Shown: piece by piece, positions 44,893 through 53,624 of the stretch | Layout of the letters: each line of letters opens with the position of its first letter | How positions within the stretch are numbered: the first letter of the stretch is position 1 | Origin: Lentisalinibacter salinarum | GTDB lineage: Bacteria; Pseudomonadota; Gammaproteobacteria; Steroidobacterales; Woeseiaceae | Assembly: GCF_040706555.1 (NCBI RefSeq) | Contig: NZ_JAPDRH010000001.1 | Location: 434,001-498,000, forward strand | Direction: 5' to 3' | Length of the DNA: 64,000 nt | Program-made: the position numbers and the translations under genes | Notes under the pieces: generated by a model | What the model saw: the letters and a program-made list of their open reading frames with translations, nothing else | Database searches by the model: none | Told to the model about the DNA's origin: nothing

Positions 44893-45732
44893 ATGACCGG
44901 GCCTGAACGGATGCGGGAAGGCGGCTGCCAGTGCGGCGCGGTGAGATACCGGCTGCGCTGCGAACCGCTCACCTCCTACGCCTGCCATTGCACCCGGTGC
45001 CAGGCCGCGACGGGTGCCGCTTTCAGTCTCTCGCTGATCGTCCCCCGGGAGGCGCTGGAGACGATCGGCGGCGAAGCGGTCGCGACGACATACTCGATGG
45101 GCGGCGGCGACCGGCAACGGGCCGGCTGCGCGGACTGCGGCAGCGCCCTGTGGTTCGCGAGTGCGGAGATGCCGGAGATCGTGGCGCTCAAGACCGGTAC
45201 GCTGGACGACCCGGGCGCCTTCCCGCCGGTGGCCCACGTCTGGACGCGCAGCGCACAGCCCTGGTTCCGACTGGCCGCCGATGTTCCCGCCTGGGCCGAG
45301 CAGCCGGACATGGAGGCCCTGATCGCGCTGTGGCGTGACCGGACGGGAGAACCGGCACATGGCGCTGTACCGGCCGGGCCCCGGCAGGTGGTCGAGGCCT
45401 GGGTGGAGGCTTTCAATCGGGGCGATGCCGACGAAGTGGCTGCCTTCTACGCGGCCGAGGCGGTGAATCACCAGGTGACCCAGGCTCCGGTGGAAGGCCG
45501 GGAAGCCATCAGGGCGATGTTCGCCCGGGAATTCGCGAACGCGGAGATGACCTGCATCGTCGAGAATCTGTTCGAGGACGGTGAGTGGGCCATGCTGGAG
45601 TGGCGCGACCCGCTCGGGCTGCGCGGCTGCGGGTTCTTCCACGTCGTTGACGGGCTGATCCGCTTTCAGCGCGGCTACTGGGACCGGCTCTCGTTCCTGC
45701 GTCAGCACGGACTGCCGCTGCCGCGCGAGTAA
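44893..45732 (+). CDS. GFA-domain protein fused to a SnoaL-like domain
   Basis: 279-residue two-domain protein. Residues 8-135 form a glutathione-dependent formaldehyde-activating (GFA/Mss4-like) zinc domain with its full cysteine set (Cys12, 14, 31, 33, 36, 79, 82). Residues about 160-275 are a SnoaL/NTF2-like barrel (VVEAWVEAFNRGDADEVAAFYA), usually a small-molecule binding or isomerase fold. Both domains are common alone, and the fusion is uncommon in my experience. A glutathione or aldehyde link is suggested but unproven. Confidence 0.87.
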   Translation: MTGPERMREGGCQCGAVRYRLRCEPLTSYACHCTRCQAATGAAFSLSLIVPREALETIGGEAVATTYSMGGGDRQRAGCADCGSALWFASAEMPEIVALKTGTLDDPGAFPPVAHVWTRSAQPWFRLAADVPAWAEQPDMEALIALWRDRTGEPAHGAVPAGPRQVVEAWVEAFNRGDADEVAAFYAAEAVNHQVTQAPVEGREAIRAMFAREFANAEMTCIVENLFEDGEWAMLEWRDPLGLRGCGFFHVVDGLIRFQRGYWDRLSFLRQHGLPLPRE

Positions 45733-45747
45733 CCGTCGCCGGCGGGG

Positions 45748-45948
45748 CTATTGCCGCAACAGCCAGAGGATAAGCGAGAGCACCAGGCTCACCAGGATCA
45801 TCGTCGTTATCGGCAGGTAAAAGGTGAAGCCTTCGCGCCGGATCACGATGTCGCCGGGAAGGCGGCCCAGCGGCAGCGTGCTGAGCCAGGGCCAGAGCAC
45901 GCCGACGATGACGACGGCGATGCCGATGATGATGAGCGCCTTCTGCAT
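45748..45948 (-). CDS. DUF2905 small membrane protein
   Basis: 66-residue protein with two membrane segments (3-22 and 44-64) joined by LPGDIVIRREGFTFYLPITT, the DUF2905 hallmark. The function is unknown. It is convergent with the GFA-SnoaL gene and divergent from the amidohydrolase gene. Confidence 0.9.
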   Translation of the reverse strand: MQKALIIIGIAVVIVGVLWPWLSTLPLGRLPGDIVIRREGFTFYLPITTMILVSLVLSLILWLLRQ

Positions 45949-46023
45949 GGGTGTCCTCCTGCGGCCGCGTTATGATAACGACAGCCCGGGCGGGACTCGA
46001 TCCGGGACGAACGAGGAGGGGAT

Positions 46024-46869
46024 ATGAGCGCAGCCCGCAGCGGCATCGTCGATGCCTGGATACAGCATCCCACGACGCGTTTCCTGGCGCAGCCCATGTT
46101 CGCGTCGCTCCGGCGCTGGACGGGCCGGGACGAGGTACCGGACGTCCCGCTGTCCGCCACCATCGCGGCCATGGACCAGGCGGGCGTCGGCACGGCGCTG
46201 GTGTCCGCGTGGTGGGGGCCGCAGGGCGCGCTGATCGACAACGACGAGGTGGCGGCGCTGGTGCGCGAGCACCCGGACCGGCTGGTCGGCATCGCCTCCG
46301 CGGACATCACGCGGCCGATGGAGGGCGTGCGTGAGCTGCGCCGCGCCGTGCGCGAGCTCGGCTTCCGGGGGCTCCGGTTCCTGCCCTGGATGTGGGGTCT
46401 GCCGCCGGACGACCGGCGCTACTATCCCTTCTACGCGGAGTGCGTCGAGCTGGGCATCCCGTTCTGCCTGCAGGTGGGGCACACCGGGCCGCTGCTGCCG
46501 TCCGAACCCGGCCGGCCGATCCCCTATCTGGAACACGTGGCGCTGGAGTTCCCGGAGCTCGTGATCGTGGCCGGCCACATCGGCGCGCCCTGGACCCAGG
46601 AGATCATCTCCCTGGCCACCAAGTTCCCCAACGTCTACATCGATACCTCCGCCTACAAGGCCAACCGCTATCCGGCGGATTTCGTCGAGTTCCTGCGCGG
46701 GCGCGGCGCGAAGAAGGTGCTGTTCGGCAGCAACTACCCCATGCTGACGCCGGGGCAGTGCCTGGAGGACTTCGATGCCCTCGGGCTGGACGCCGAGGCG
46801 GAGGAGCGCTTCCTGCGCGGCAACGCACGCAAGGTGTTCGGCCTCGGCGACGTCGACCCGTCCGGCTAG
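46024..46869 (+). CDS. Amidohydrolase-2 family protein
   Basis: 281-residue TIM-barrel protein related to the ACMSD-type amidohydrolases. Landmarks are FLPWMWGLPPDDRRYYPFY, the metal-site candidate QVGHTGP, IVAGHIGAPW, YIDTSAYK and LFGSNYPML, each at the expected strand end. The N-terminal HxH pair is reduced to a single His (VDAWIQHP), so metal binding may differ. The substrate is unknown. It could be a decarboxylase or lactonase rather than an amide hydrolase. Confidence 0.88.
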   Translation: MSAARSGIVDAWIQHPTTRFLAQPMFASLRRWTGRDEVPDVPLSATIAAMDQAGVGTALVSAWWGPQGALIDNDEVAALVREHPDRLVGIASADITRPMEGVRELRRAVRELGFRGLRFLPWMWGLPPDDRRYYPFYAECVELGIPFCLQVGHTGPLLPSEPGRPIPYLEHVALEFPELVIVAGHIGAPWTQEIISLATKFPNVYIDTSAYKANRYPADFVEFLRGRGAKKVLFGSNYPMLTPGQCLEDFDALGLDAEAEERFLRGNARKVFGLGDVDPSG

Positions 46870-46887
46870 GTCGACCAGGCCGGCGCT

Positions 46888-47790
46888 TCAGCCGATATCC
46901 AGCCAGCCTTCGGCGAACATCACGGCGCCGCCGCCGATCCAGGCGCCGGTCACGCGTCCGTCCCGTTTCCCCGCCCGGGCCTCGAGCACGCTCGGGCGCC
47001 CCATCTCCGCACCCTGCAGGATGCGCCAGCTCAGATCGCAGTCGTCGCCGGGCGCGTAGTGGGCCAGCAGGGCCGCCAGCGCGCAGTTGGCGCTGCCGGT
47101 AGCGGGATCTTCCGGCACACCGTCCAGCGGCGCGAACATGCGCGCGCGGAGGTCGTATTGGTCGTCGCTGCGGACGTACATGTGGATGTCGGGCGGCAGC
47201 CCCGCCTCCGCGATCACCTCGAACATCTCCGGGTCGATCCGCGCGCGGGCCAGCGTGGCCGCGTCCGGGAGTTCGACCATCAGGAAGGGCAGTCCGACCG
47301 AGGCCGCCTGGGGCAGATGGGTCTCCGTGACGAGATCGTCGGGCTCCAGGCAGAGCGCGCCGGCGACCAGCTCGGCGGATGCGGGCTCCGAGAGCTGCAG
47401 CGGCTCCGGCGCCGCCAGTTCGCAGCGTATGCGGCCCTCGCCATCGCCATTGGCGCCGCGATCGATGCTGACGCGCACTTCCCCGGCGGTCTCCTCGAAC
47501 AGTACCGATTCCCGACCGTCCAGCTCGCCGCTGGCGGCGAGCACGAACGCGGTGCCGATGTTCGGGTGGCCGGCGAAGGGGACCTCGACCTTCGGCGTGA
47601 ATATCCTCACCCGGCGGTCGCCGCCGGCCTCCGGCGGAAAGACGAAGCTGGTCTCCCAGAAGTTGAACTCGCGGGCGATCTGCTGCATCCGCCCGGTGTC
47701 CAGGCCGCCCGCGTCCGGCAGGACGGCCAGCGGGTTGCCACCGAACGGCGTATCGGTGAAGACGTCACAGATGAAGTAGCGATAGCGCAA
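46888..47790 (-). CDS. PhzF-family isomerase
   Basis: 300-residue protein with the PhzF fold of two diaminopimelate-epimerase-like halves. The catalytic Glu lies in REFNFWETSFVF (about residue 46). The substrate-binding loop EDPATGSANCALAALL is near 230 and FTPKVEVPFAGHPNIGTA near 70. It probably isomerises a small acid without cofactor. The natural substrate is unknown. It is 11 bases downstream of the GcvT-like gene on the same strand and may be the last gene of that unit. Confidence 0.93.
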   Translation of the reverse strand: MRYRYFICDVFTDTPFGGNPLAVLPDAGGLDTGRMQQIAREFNFWETSFVFPPEAGGDRRVRIFTPKVEVPFAGHPNIGTAFVLAASGELDGRESVLFEETAGEVRVSIDRGANGDGEGRIRCELAAPEPLQLSEPASAELVAGALCLEPDDLVTETHLPQAASVGLPFLMVELPDAATLARARIDPEMFEVIAEAGLPPDIHMYVRSDDQYDLRARMFAPLDGVPEDPATGSANCALAALLAHYAPGDDCDLSWRILQGAEMGRPSVLEARAGKRDGRVTGAWIGGGAVMFAEGWLDIG

Positions 47791-47801
47791 GGCGCAGCCA
47801 C

Positions 47802-48989
47802 TCAGTAATCGGCGGGTGGCGTCTGGCGCCGGCGCGGCGGGTCCCAGAATGGCTTATCCACCACCGTGGCTGCGGCCATCTTGCGCGACCAGTGCATCTC
47901 GCGCTGATAGTAGATCTCCGCGAACAGCCGGCCGCCCGGCTCGCCGGCCGGCCGCCGGACACTCGCGAGCGCGATATTCGCCTTCGCCACCGGCGACCAG
48001 GCCGCGGACGTCACGAAACCCGCCTGTTTCTTGCGCGAGTCGTAGACGTAGGAATGATGGGCGGGCTTGTTGCCCTCGATGTCCAGCTTTACCAGCCGCC
48101 AGGTGGAGCCGCGGCGCAGCTCCGCCGCCAGCGCCCTGCGCCCGTTGAAATTGGCTTTCCTGAAATCCACCAGCCAGTCGAGGCCCAGCTCGAACGGAGA
48201 GCGGGCACGGCCCGGCCGCACGATCCCGTCGGCGGGCAGGAAGTCGACCCCGGCCTGGATGAAACCGGCCTCGATGCGGCAGAGCTCGAGCGCCTCGCTG
48301 CCGATCGCCCGTATGCCGCGGTACTTGCCGGCGAGAAACAGGCGGTCCCAGAGTATCTCGGCGTGGTCCGGGTCGATCCAGAGTTCGTAGCCGAGGTCGC
48401 CGGTGAAACCGGTTCGCGATACCGTGAGCTCGGTGCCCTCGAAACGGAAACGGGTCAGTCCGAACGGTTTCAGCTGCTCGACGTCGGTGAGGCCCATCTC
48501 CTTCAGCACGGCACAGGAGGTGGGACCCTGCAGGGCGAGGGCGGCGACCTCGGCGGTCTCCTCCGTGACGGTGACGTCGAAGCCGTCGGCGGCATCGAGC
48601 AACCATTCCAGGTGACGCTCCTGGGAGCACAGCCGGTACTCGCCTTCGCGCAGGTGGAAGATGGTGCCGTCGTCGATCACCTTGCCGGCGTCGTTGCACC
48701 ACACGGCGTAGGCCACCCGGCCGGGTTTCAGCTTCGTCATGTCGCGGGTCACCAGGCGGTCCAGGTAGGGCAGCGCCTCGGGCCCGGTGATGCGGTACTT
48801 GGTCATGGGGCAGAGATCGAACACGCCCGCGGCATTGCGGACCGCGAAATACTCGAGGTCCGCGGCGGTGTATTCGGCGGCGGTCGTATAGCCTTTCCAG
48901 TCCTGCCAGGCGTTGCGGTGATTCGCGGCGGCGGTGCGGGTATGGAAATGGGTGCGCAGGACGCGCTCGCTGACTCCCCGGGCGCTCAT
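47802..48989 (-). CDS. GcvT-like aminomethyltransferase family protein
   Basis: 395-residue folate-dependent family protein. The tetrahydrofolate-binding core is visible in GVFDLCPMTKYRITGPEALPYL, in FTGDLGYELWIDPDHA and in EALELCRIEAGF, where the Glu contacts folate. A second barrel follows, ending with a Trp/Arg/Lys-rich tail. Relatives include glycine-cleavage T protein, DMSP demethylase and dimethylglycine or sarcosine enzymes. The typical GcvT length is about 365. It overlaps the upstream flavoprotein gene by 4 bases, so methyl-group transfer to folate after an oxidation step is a reasonable idea. Confidence 0.9.
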   Translation of the reverse strand: MSARGVSERVLRTHFHTRTAAANHRNAWQDWKGYTTAAEYTAADLEYFAVRNAAGVFDLCPMTKYRITGPEALPYLDRLVTRDMTKLKPGRVAYAVWCNDAGKVIDDGTIFHLREGEYRLCSQERHLEWLLDAADGFDVTVTEETAEVAALALQGPTSCAVLKEMGLTDVEQLKPFGLTRFRFEGTELTVSRTGFTGDLGYELWIDPDHAEILWDRLFLAGKYRGIRAIGSEALELCRIEAGFIQAGVDFLPADGIVRPGRARSPFELGLDWLVDFRKANFNGRRALAAELRRGSTWRLVKLDIEGNKPAHHSYVYDSRKKQAGFVTSAAWSPVAKANIALASVRRPAGEPGGRLFAEIYYQREMHWSRKMAAATVVDKPFWDPPRRRQTPPADY

Positions 48990-50560
48990 GACCGTCCCTC
49001 CCGTTTCAGGATTTCGGCCGCGGCATTGCGGCCCGCCGCGCCGGTGATGCTGCCGCCCGGGTGCGCGCCGGCGCCGCAGAGGTAGAGCCCCTCTACCGGC
49101 AGCGCGTACTGCGCGGCACCGGGCACCGGGCGGGTGAACAGGAACTGATCCAGCGCGAGCTCCCCGTGGTGCCAGTGGCCGCCGCCCATGCGGTAGAGGC
49201 GCTCGATGTCCGCCGGACTCAGCAGCTCCGCCGCAACGATCCGCTCACGCAGTCCCGGTGCGTACGCGGCGATGGTATCGATCACCAGGTCTCGGAATAC
49301 GCCGGTCTGCGTCTCGTCCCAGCCGCCGTCCAGCCGATACGGCGCGTATTGCACCACGGCCGAGAGGACGTGCTTGCCCGGCGGCGCCAGCGACGGATCG
49401 GCGACACTCGGGACCGTGATCTCGATGACCGGCTCCGCGGACCACTGGCCGTACTTGGCGGGGTTGAAGGCGCGCTCGACGTAGTCCATGTCCGGCGCGA
49501 TGACGAGGCGGCCGTCCAGCGCGGACGGATCGACGCCGGCGAATTCGGGCAGCGAGTCCAGCGCCAGATGCAGCTTCGCCGCATTGCCGCGCATGCGCAG
49601 GTTGCGGATGCGCCGGGTGAAGCCCGTCTCGACGTGCCGGGCCCCGAGCAATTCCAGCACCGTGGTCTTCGGGTCGGCGTTGGACACGACGGTGAGGGCG
49701 TCGATCGTCTCCCCGTCCTCCAGCTCGACGCCGACCACGCGGCCGTTGTCCACCCGGATGCGTCGCACCGGGGCGTCGCAGCGGATGTCGACCTCGGCGG
49801 CTCGCGCGGCGCCGGCGAAAGCCTCGCCAACGCGGCCCATGCCGCCCTTCGGCAAGGCAATAGCGCCGGGGTTGCCGTCGATCTCGCCGGTGAGCCGGTG
49901 GATGTAGGTGAGCAGGCTGTTCGGAGAGCGCGGCCCCAGATGGGTGCCGAGCACGCCGTCGAGCGCCAGGGCGCCCTGCACGAGTTTCGTGTCGAAATGC
50001 TCGTTCAGGACGTCGTAGATATTGATGGCGATCAGACGCAGGAATTCCTGCATCTCTTTGCGGCCCAGGCGGCGGATGTCGAGTCCGAGCCGGCCGAGCG
50101 TCATCTTGTCCGCCGTGTCGTTGTTCACGAGCAGGGGCGGACGGCGATTCAGATACGGGCCGAGCAGTTTCGCGAAGCGCAGCATGCGCTCGCGGAATTC
50201 CCTCAGACCGGCGCGATCGCGCTCGGTCACGCGGCCTTCGAGGTCCGCGCCCCGGATGCGCACGTGGTGTCCGTCGGGCGACAGGGCCGTGGTCGCCGCA
50301 TCGGCCACGGCCATCTCGAGACCGAAACGGGCGAGTTCGAGTTCACCGGCCACCTGCGGCTGCAGCTGATAGAGGAGGTGAGCGCAGCCGGAGACGCGGA
50401 AGCCGTCGGCGAAACTCCGCATGGCGGCGGCGCCGCCGACGCCGTCGGCTGCCTCCAGCACCAGCACCTCGCGTCCTGCGCGGGCGAGATAGGCGGCGCA
50501 GGCGAGGCCGTTGTGCCCGGCACCGATCACGATCACGTCGGCCGTTTTCTTTTCAGTCAT
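48986..50560 (-). CDS. Phytoene-dehydrogenase-like FAD oxidoreductase 1
   Basis: 524-residue flavoprotein. The FAD-binding Rossmann motif is IVIGAGHNGLACAAYLARAG (residues 10-29), followed by LVLEAADGVGGAAAMRSF. The C-terminus ends with the FAD motif GLYLCGAGAHPGGSITGAAG. It resembles the PYROXD2/CrtI-like group rather than carotenoid synthesis genes; there is no carotenoid pathway here. It is a paralogue of the gene upstream, which it overlaps by 8 bases, and it overlaps the GcvT-like gene by 4. Substrate is unknown. Confidence 0.9.
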   Translation of the reverse strand: MTEKKTADVIVIGAGHNGLACAAYLARAGREVLVLEAADGVGGAAAMRSFADGFRVSGCAHLLYQLQPQVAGELELARFGLEMAVADAATTALSPDGHHVRIRGADLEGRVTERDRAGLREFRERMLRFAKLLGPYLNRRPPLLVNNDTADKMTLGRLGLDIRRLGRKEMQEFLRLIAINIYDVLNEHFDTKLVQGALALDGVLGTHLGPRSPNSLLTYIHRLTGEIDGNPGAIALPKGGMGRVGEAFAGAARAAEVDIRCDAPVRRIRVDNGRVVGVELEDGETIDALTVVSNADPKTTVLELLGARHVETGFTRRIRNLRMRGNAAKLHLALDSLPEFAGVDPSALDGRLVIAPDMDYVERAFNPAKYGQWSAEPVIEITVPSVADPSLAPPGKHVLSAVVQYAPYRLDGGWDETQTGVFRDLVIDTIAAYAPGLRERIVAAELLSPADIERLYRMGGGHWHHGELALDQFLFTRPVPGAAQYALPVEGLYLCGAGAHPGGSITGAAGRNAAAEILKREGRS

Positions 50561-52169
50561 CGCCGAAGTTCTCCGGGACTGTCGAGGGCTTCCTGATGTC
50601 GCGCAGGATCTCCCGCGCCGCGTTGGCTCCCGGTGCGGCCATCACGCCGCCGCCGGGATGGGTGCTGGAGGAACACATGTAGAGTCCCTTCACCGGTCCG
50701 CGGTACTGCGCAAAGCCGGGTACGGGCCGGTTGAACAGGAGCTGGTCCATGGTGAGTTCGCCCTGGAAAATGTTGCCCTCGGTGAGGCCGACCTCGGCTT
50801 CGAGTTCCCGCGGCGTGCGGATCTCGACGTGCAGGATCAGGTCCTTGAAATCCGGGCTGTACTCGGCAATCTGGTCGATCACCGTCTGGCCGAAGGCATC
50901 GCGGTCGGCGTCGGTCCATTCGCCGGTGTCCAGCTCCGGCGGGCAGTACTGCACGAAACAGCTCATGAAGTGCTTGCCGGGCGGGGCCATGGTGGGGTCG
51001 GAGACGGTGGGGATCACCAGGTCGATGTAGGGGTCCTTCGACCAGGTCTTCGCCTTCCAGTCGTCGTAGGCCCGTTCCATGCGCTCCAGCGAGTCGATGA
51101 AGTGCATGTCCGCGTTCATGAGCTGGCTCGACTCCGGCAGCGCGGGGAAGGTGGGCAGGCCGTCCAGCGCGATGTTCAGCTTGCCGGAGGAGCCGCGGAT
51201 GTGGAAGTTCTCCACCCGGCGCACGAACTCGTCGTCGAGGTCGCCGCGGTCCATCACGTTCAGGAAGGTCCGCTTGAAGTCCAGGTTCGATACGACCCGG
51301 TGACCGCGGACCTCGTCGCCGTTCGCCAGTGCCACGCCGGCCACCCGGCCGTTGCGCACGATGATGCGGCTCACCTCGGCGTTGGTGCGTATCTCACCGC
51401 CGAAGGAGCGCAGCGCACCGGCGATGGCGTTGCTGACCGCGCCCATGCCGCCGCGGGCGAAGCCCCACGCCCCGATGTTGCCGTCCACCTCGCCCATGTA
51501 GTGATGCAGCAGCACGTAGGCGGTACCCGGCGAGTACGGCCCGAGTGCCGTGCCGATGATACCGCTGCCGGCGAGATGGGCCTTGATGACGTCCGTCTCG
51601 AAGAACTCCTCGAGATACTCGCCGATGCTCATCGTCCAGAAGCGGATCGTGTCGTAGATGGCTTCCTCGTCCATCTCGAGCACCCGGCCGCCGATCAGGG
51701 CGAGTTCGCGCAGGTCGCGTGGCCGGAACGAGGTGGGGTCCGGAGGAGTGCGCAGCAGGAAGTCGCGGATGAAGCGGGTCTGGCGCATCACCTCGGCGGA
51801 ATAGCGCTGATACGCATCGGCATCGCGTTTGGAATGCCGGGCCATTTCCCGGTGGGCGACCTCGTGGTCCCAGTAGCTGCCGAGATAGTCCCCTTCCCGG
51901 GTGAAGGTGACGCTGCCGCCGTAGGGCGTGACCTGGAGGCCGTGCCGGGAGAGGTCGAGCGCCCGATAGATCTCGGGCCGCAGCAGGCTGCACACGTAGG
52001 AGCAGTTGGAGTAGATCCAGTCCTCGTAGAGATTGCGGCTGACCGCGGCGCCGCCGATGTAGTCGTTCTTCTCGACGACCACCACGTCGAGGCCGGCTTT
52101 CGCCAGGAAGGCCGCGGTGGTCAGGCCGTTGTGGCCTGCGCCGACGACGATGGCATCGTAAGTCTTCAA
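50553..52169 (-). CDS. Phytoene-dehydrogenase-like FAD oxidoreductase 2
   Basis: 538-residue paralogue of the preceding flavoprotein. The FAD motif is AIVVGAGHNGLTTAAFLAKA (6-25), followed by VVVEKNDYIGGAAVSRNL. The C-terminus has GLYMCSSSTHPGGGVMAAPG. Several core segments are shared with its neighbour, for example SDPTMAPPGKH against ADPSLAPPGKH. The pair probably form two related oxidation steps or a heteromer. It is the first gene of the three-gene oxidation unit. Confidence 0.9.
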   Translation of the reverse strand: MKTYDAIVVGAGHNGLTTAAFLAKAGLDVVVVEKNDYIGGAAVSRNLYEDWIYSNCSYVCSLLRPEIYRALDLSRHGLQVTPYGGSVTFTREGDYLGSYWDHEVAHREMARHSKRDADAYQRYSAEVMRQTRFIRDFLLRTPPDPTSFRPRDLRELALIGGRVLEMDEEAIYDTIRFWTMSIGEYLEEFFETDVIKAHLAGSGIIGTALGPYSPGTAYVLLHHYMGEVDGNIGAWGFARGGMGAVSNAIAGALRSFGGEIRTNAEVSRIIVRNGRVAGVALANGDEVRGHRVVSNLDFKRTFLNVMDRGDLDDEFVRRVENFHIRGSSGKLNIALDGLPTFPALPESSQLMNADMHFIDSLERMERAYDDWKAKTWSKDPYIDLVIPTVSDPTMAPPGKHFMSCFVQYCPPELDTGEWTDADRDAFGQTVIDQIAEYSPDFKDLILHVEIRTPRELEAEVGLTEGNIFQGELTMDQLLFNRPVPGFAQYRGPVKGLYMCSSSTHPGGGVMAAPGANAAREILRDIRKPSTVPENFGDD

Positions 52170-52199
52170 GTTATCCCTGCCCCGTCCGGTTTGCCCGGT

Positions 52200-53600
52200 T
52201 CATGAAGTGACAGCCACGGGCTGCCTGCCCGAGGCCTTGCGGAAGAAGGCGAGTGTCATGAGCGTCGAGGAGACGGCGACGCCGCCCGTCATGCCCCACC
52301 ACAGGCCGACGCCGCCCAGCCCGAAGGCGAAGCAGACCACCGTGCCGCTGCCGAGCCCGAGCAGCCAGTAGCCCAGCACCGCGTAGAGCATCGGTGTGCG
52401 GGTGTCGCCGAGCCCGCGCATGGCGTTGGCGGCGATGATCTGCAGCCCGATCAGCAGCTGGAACAGGCCGGCCGCGAAGGCGAAGGAGGCCGCCGCCTCG
52501 CGCACCGCGAGCGCATCGGGCTGCGCCGGGTCGAGGAACAGCCCGACGATGGCCGCCGGAAAGAACCACAGCACCGCCGCGGCGAGGCCGAGCACCGCCA
52601 GTCCCATGCGCAGCGTGATGGCCGCGGCCTGCCGGGCCGCCGGCGGACTGCCCTTGCCCGTGCCGAACGCGACGCGCACCCGCACGGCATCGCCGAGACC
52701 GGCCGCGATGCTGAGCGAGACGTAGACCACCGTGTAGACGATCTGCTGCGCCGCCAGCTGGACGGCGCCCAGCAGGCCCACCAGCACGGCTGCCACCGTG
52801 AACATGCCGCCGGAGAGCAACTGGGCCCCGGCCACCGGCAGGCCGAGCGAGACGAGCCTGCCGGCCAGCGGCCGATCCGGAGGCCCTATCGCGATAGCGC
52901 GCGACCAGCGTACGCGCAGGCCGCCCCGTCCGCCCACGTGCACGGCCAGCGCCACGAACATGAGCCAGCTGACGATGGTCGTGCCGAGCCCGGCGCCGAA
53001 CACGCCCAGCGCCGGGAAGCCGAAATGCCCGAACACCAGCGTGTAGTTCAGCCCGGCGTTCAGTATCAGCGCCGCGACCGATAGGACGAAGATCACCATC
53101 GGCTTCTCGACCGCCGTGACGTAATTCCTGAGGACCGTGAACCACAGGATCGGCAGCACGGCGAACGTCAGTGCATGGGTATAGGGCGCGACGGCCGCCA
53201 CCACCCGCTGGTCCTGGCCGGCCAGCGCGAGCAGCGGGGCCAGATACCAGGTGGCGATCATCACCGGCAGCGAGAACACGGTGGCGACGAGCAGGCCCTG
53301 CTCCACCACCCGTCCGGCCGCCTGCATGTCCCCGCGGCCCCGGGCGTGGGCCACCAGCACGGCCACCATCGACACGGTGCCCATGCCGATCAGCAGCAAC
53401 ACGTAGAACCAGTCGCCGGCCAGGCCCACCGCGGCGAGTTCGATACTGCCGAGGTGGCCGACGATGATCATGTCGATGATCAGCATCGCCATCTCTACCA
53501 GGTACGCGGCGATCAGCGGCCCGCTGATCGCCGCCAGGCTGGCCCGCTCGCCCGCGCGGGTCGGCAGCCAGTAGTGTGCTCCGCCGGATTCCGACTTCAT
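52200..53600 (-). CDS. MATE-family efflux transporter
   Basis: 466-residue inner-membrane protein with about twelve hydrophobic segments in two similar halves. MATE landmarks are IIDMIIVGHLGSIELAAVGL in the first half and AAQQIVYTVVYVSLSIAAGL in the second. It should export organic cations or drugs with Na+ or H+ antiport. It is 30 bases upstream of the flavoprotein gene on the same strand and 24 bases downstream of the glutamine-synthetase-like gene, so it may belong to the same transcript; a role in substrate or product export is inferred. Confidence 0.93.
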   Translation of the reverse strand: MKSESGGAHYWLPTRAGERASLAAISGPLIAAYLVEMAMLIIDMIIVGHLGSIELAAVGLAGDWFYVLLLIGMGTVSMVAVLVAHARGRGDMQAAGRVVEQGLLVATVFSLPVMIATWYLAPLLALAGQDQRVVAAVAPYTHALTFAVLPILWFTVLRNYVTAVEKPMVIFVLSVAALILNAGLNYTLVFGHFGFPALGVFGAGLGTTIVSWLMFVALAVHVGGRGGLRVRWSRAIAIGPPDRPLAGRLVSLGLPVAGAQLLSGGMFTVAAVLVGLLGAVQLAAQQIVYTVVYVSLSIAAGLGDAVRVRVAFGTGKGSPPAARQAAAITLRMGLAVLGLAAAVLWFFPAAIVGLFLDPAQPDALAVREAAASFAFAAGLFQLLIGLQIIAANAMRGLGDTRTPMLYAVLGYWLLGLGSGTVVCFAFGLGGVGLWWGMTGGVAVSSTLMTLAFFRKASGRQPVAVTS

Positions 53601-53624
53601 CTTCCGGCTCCCCCGGAGCGTCGT

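Noticed and set aside
48986..52169. Carotenoid biosynthesis by the two phytoene-dehydrogenase-like proteins
   Set aside because: There is no crtB, crtE or other carotenoid gene, and the sequences match the PYROXD2-like side of the family with a folate enzyme as neighbour.
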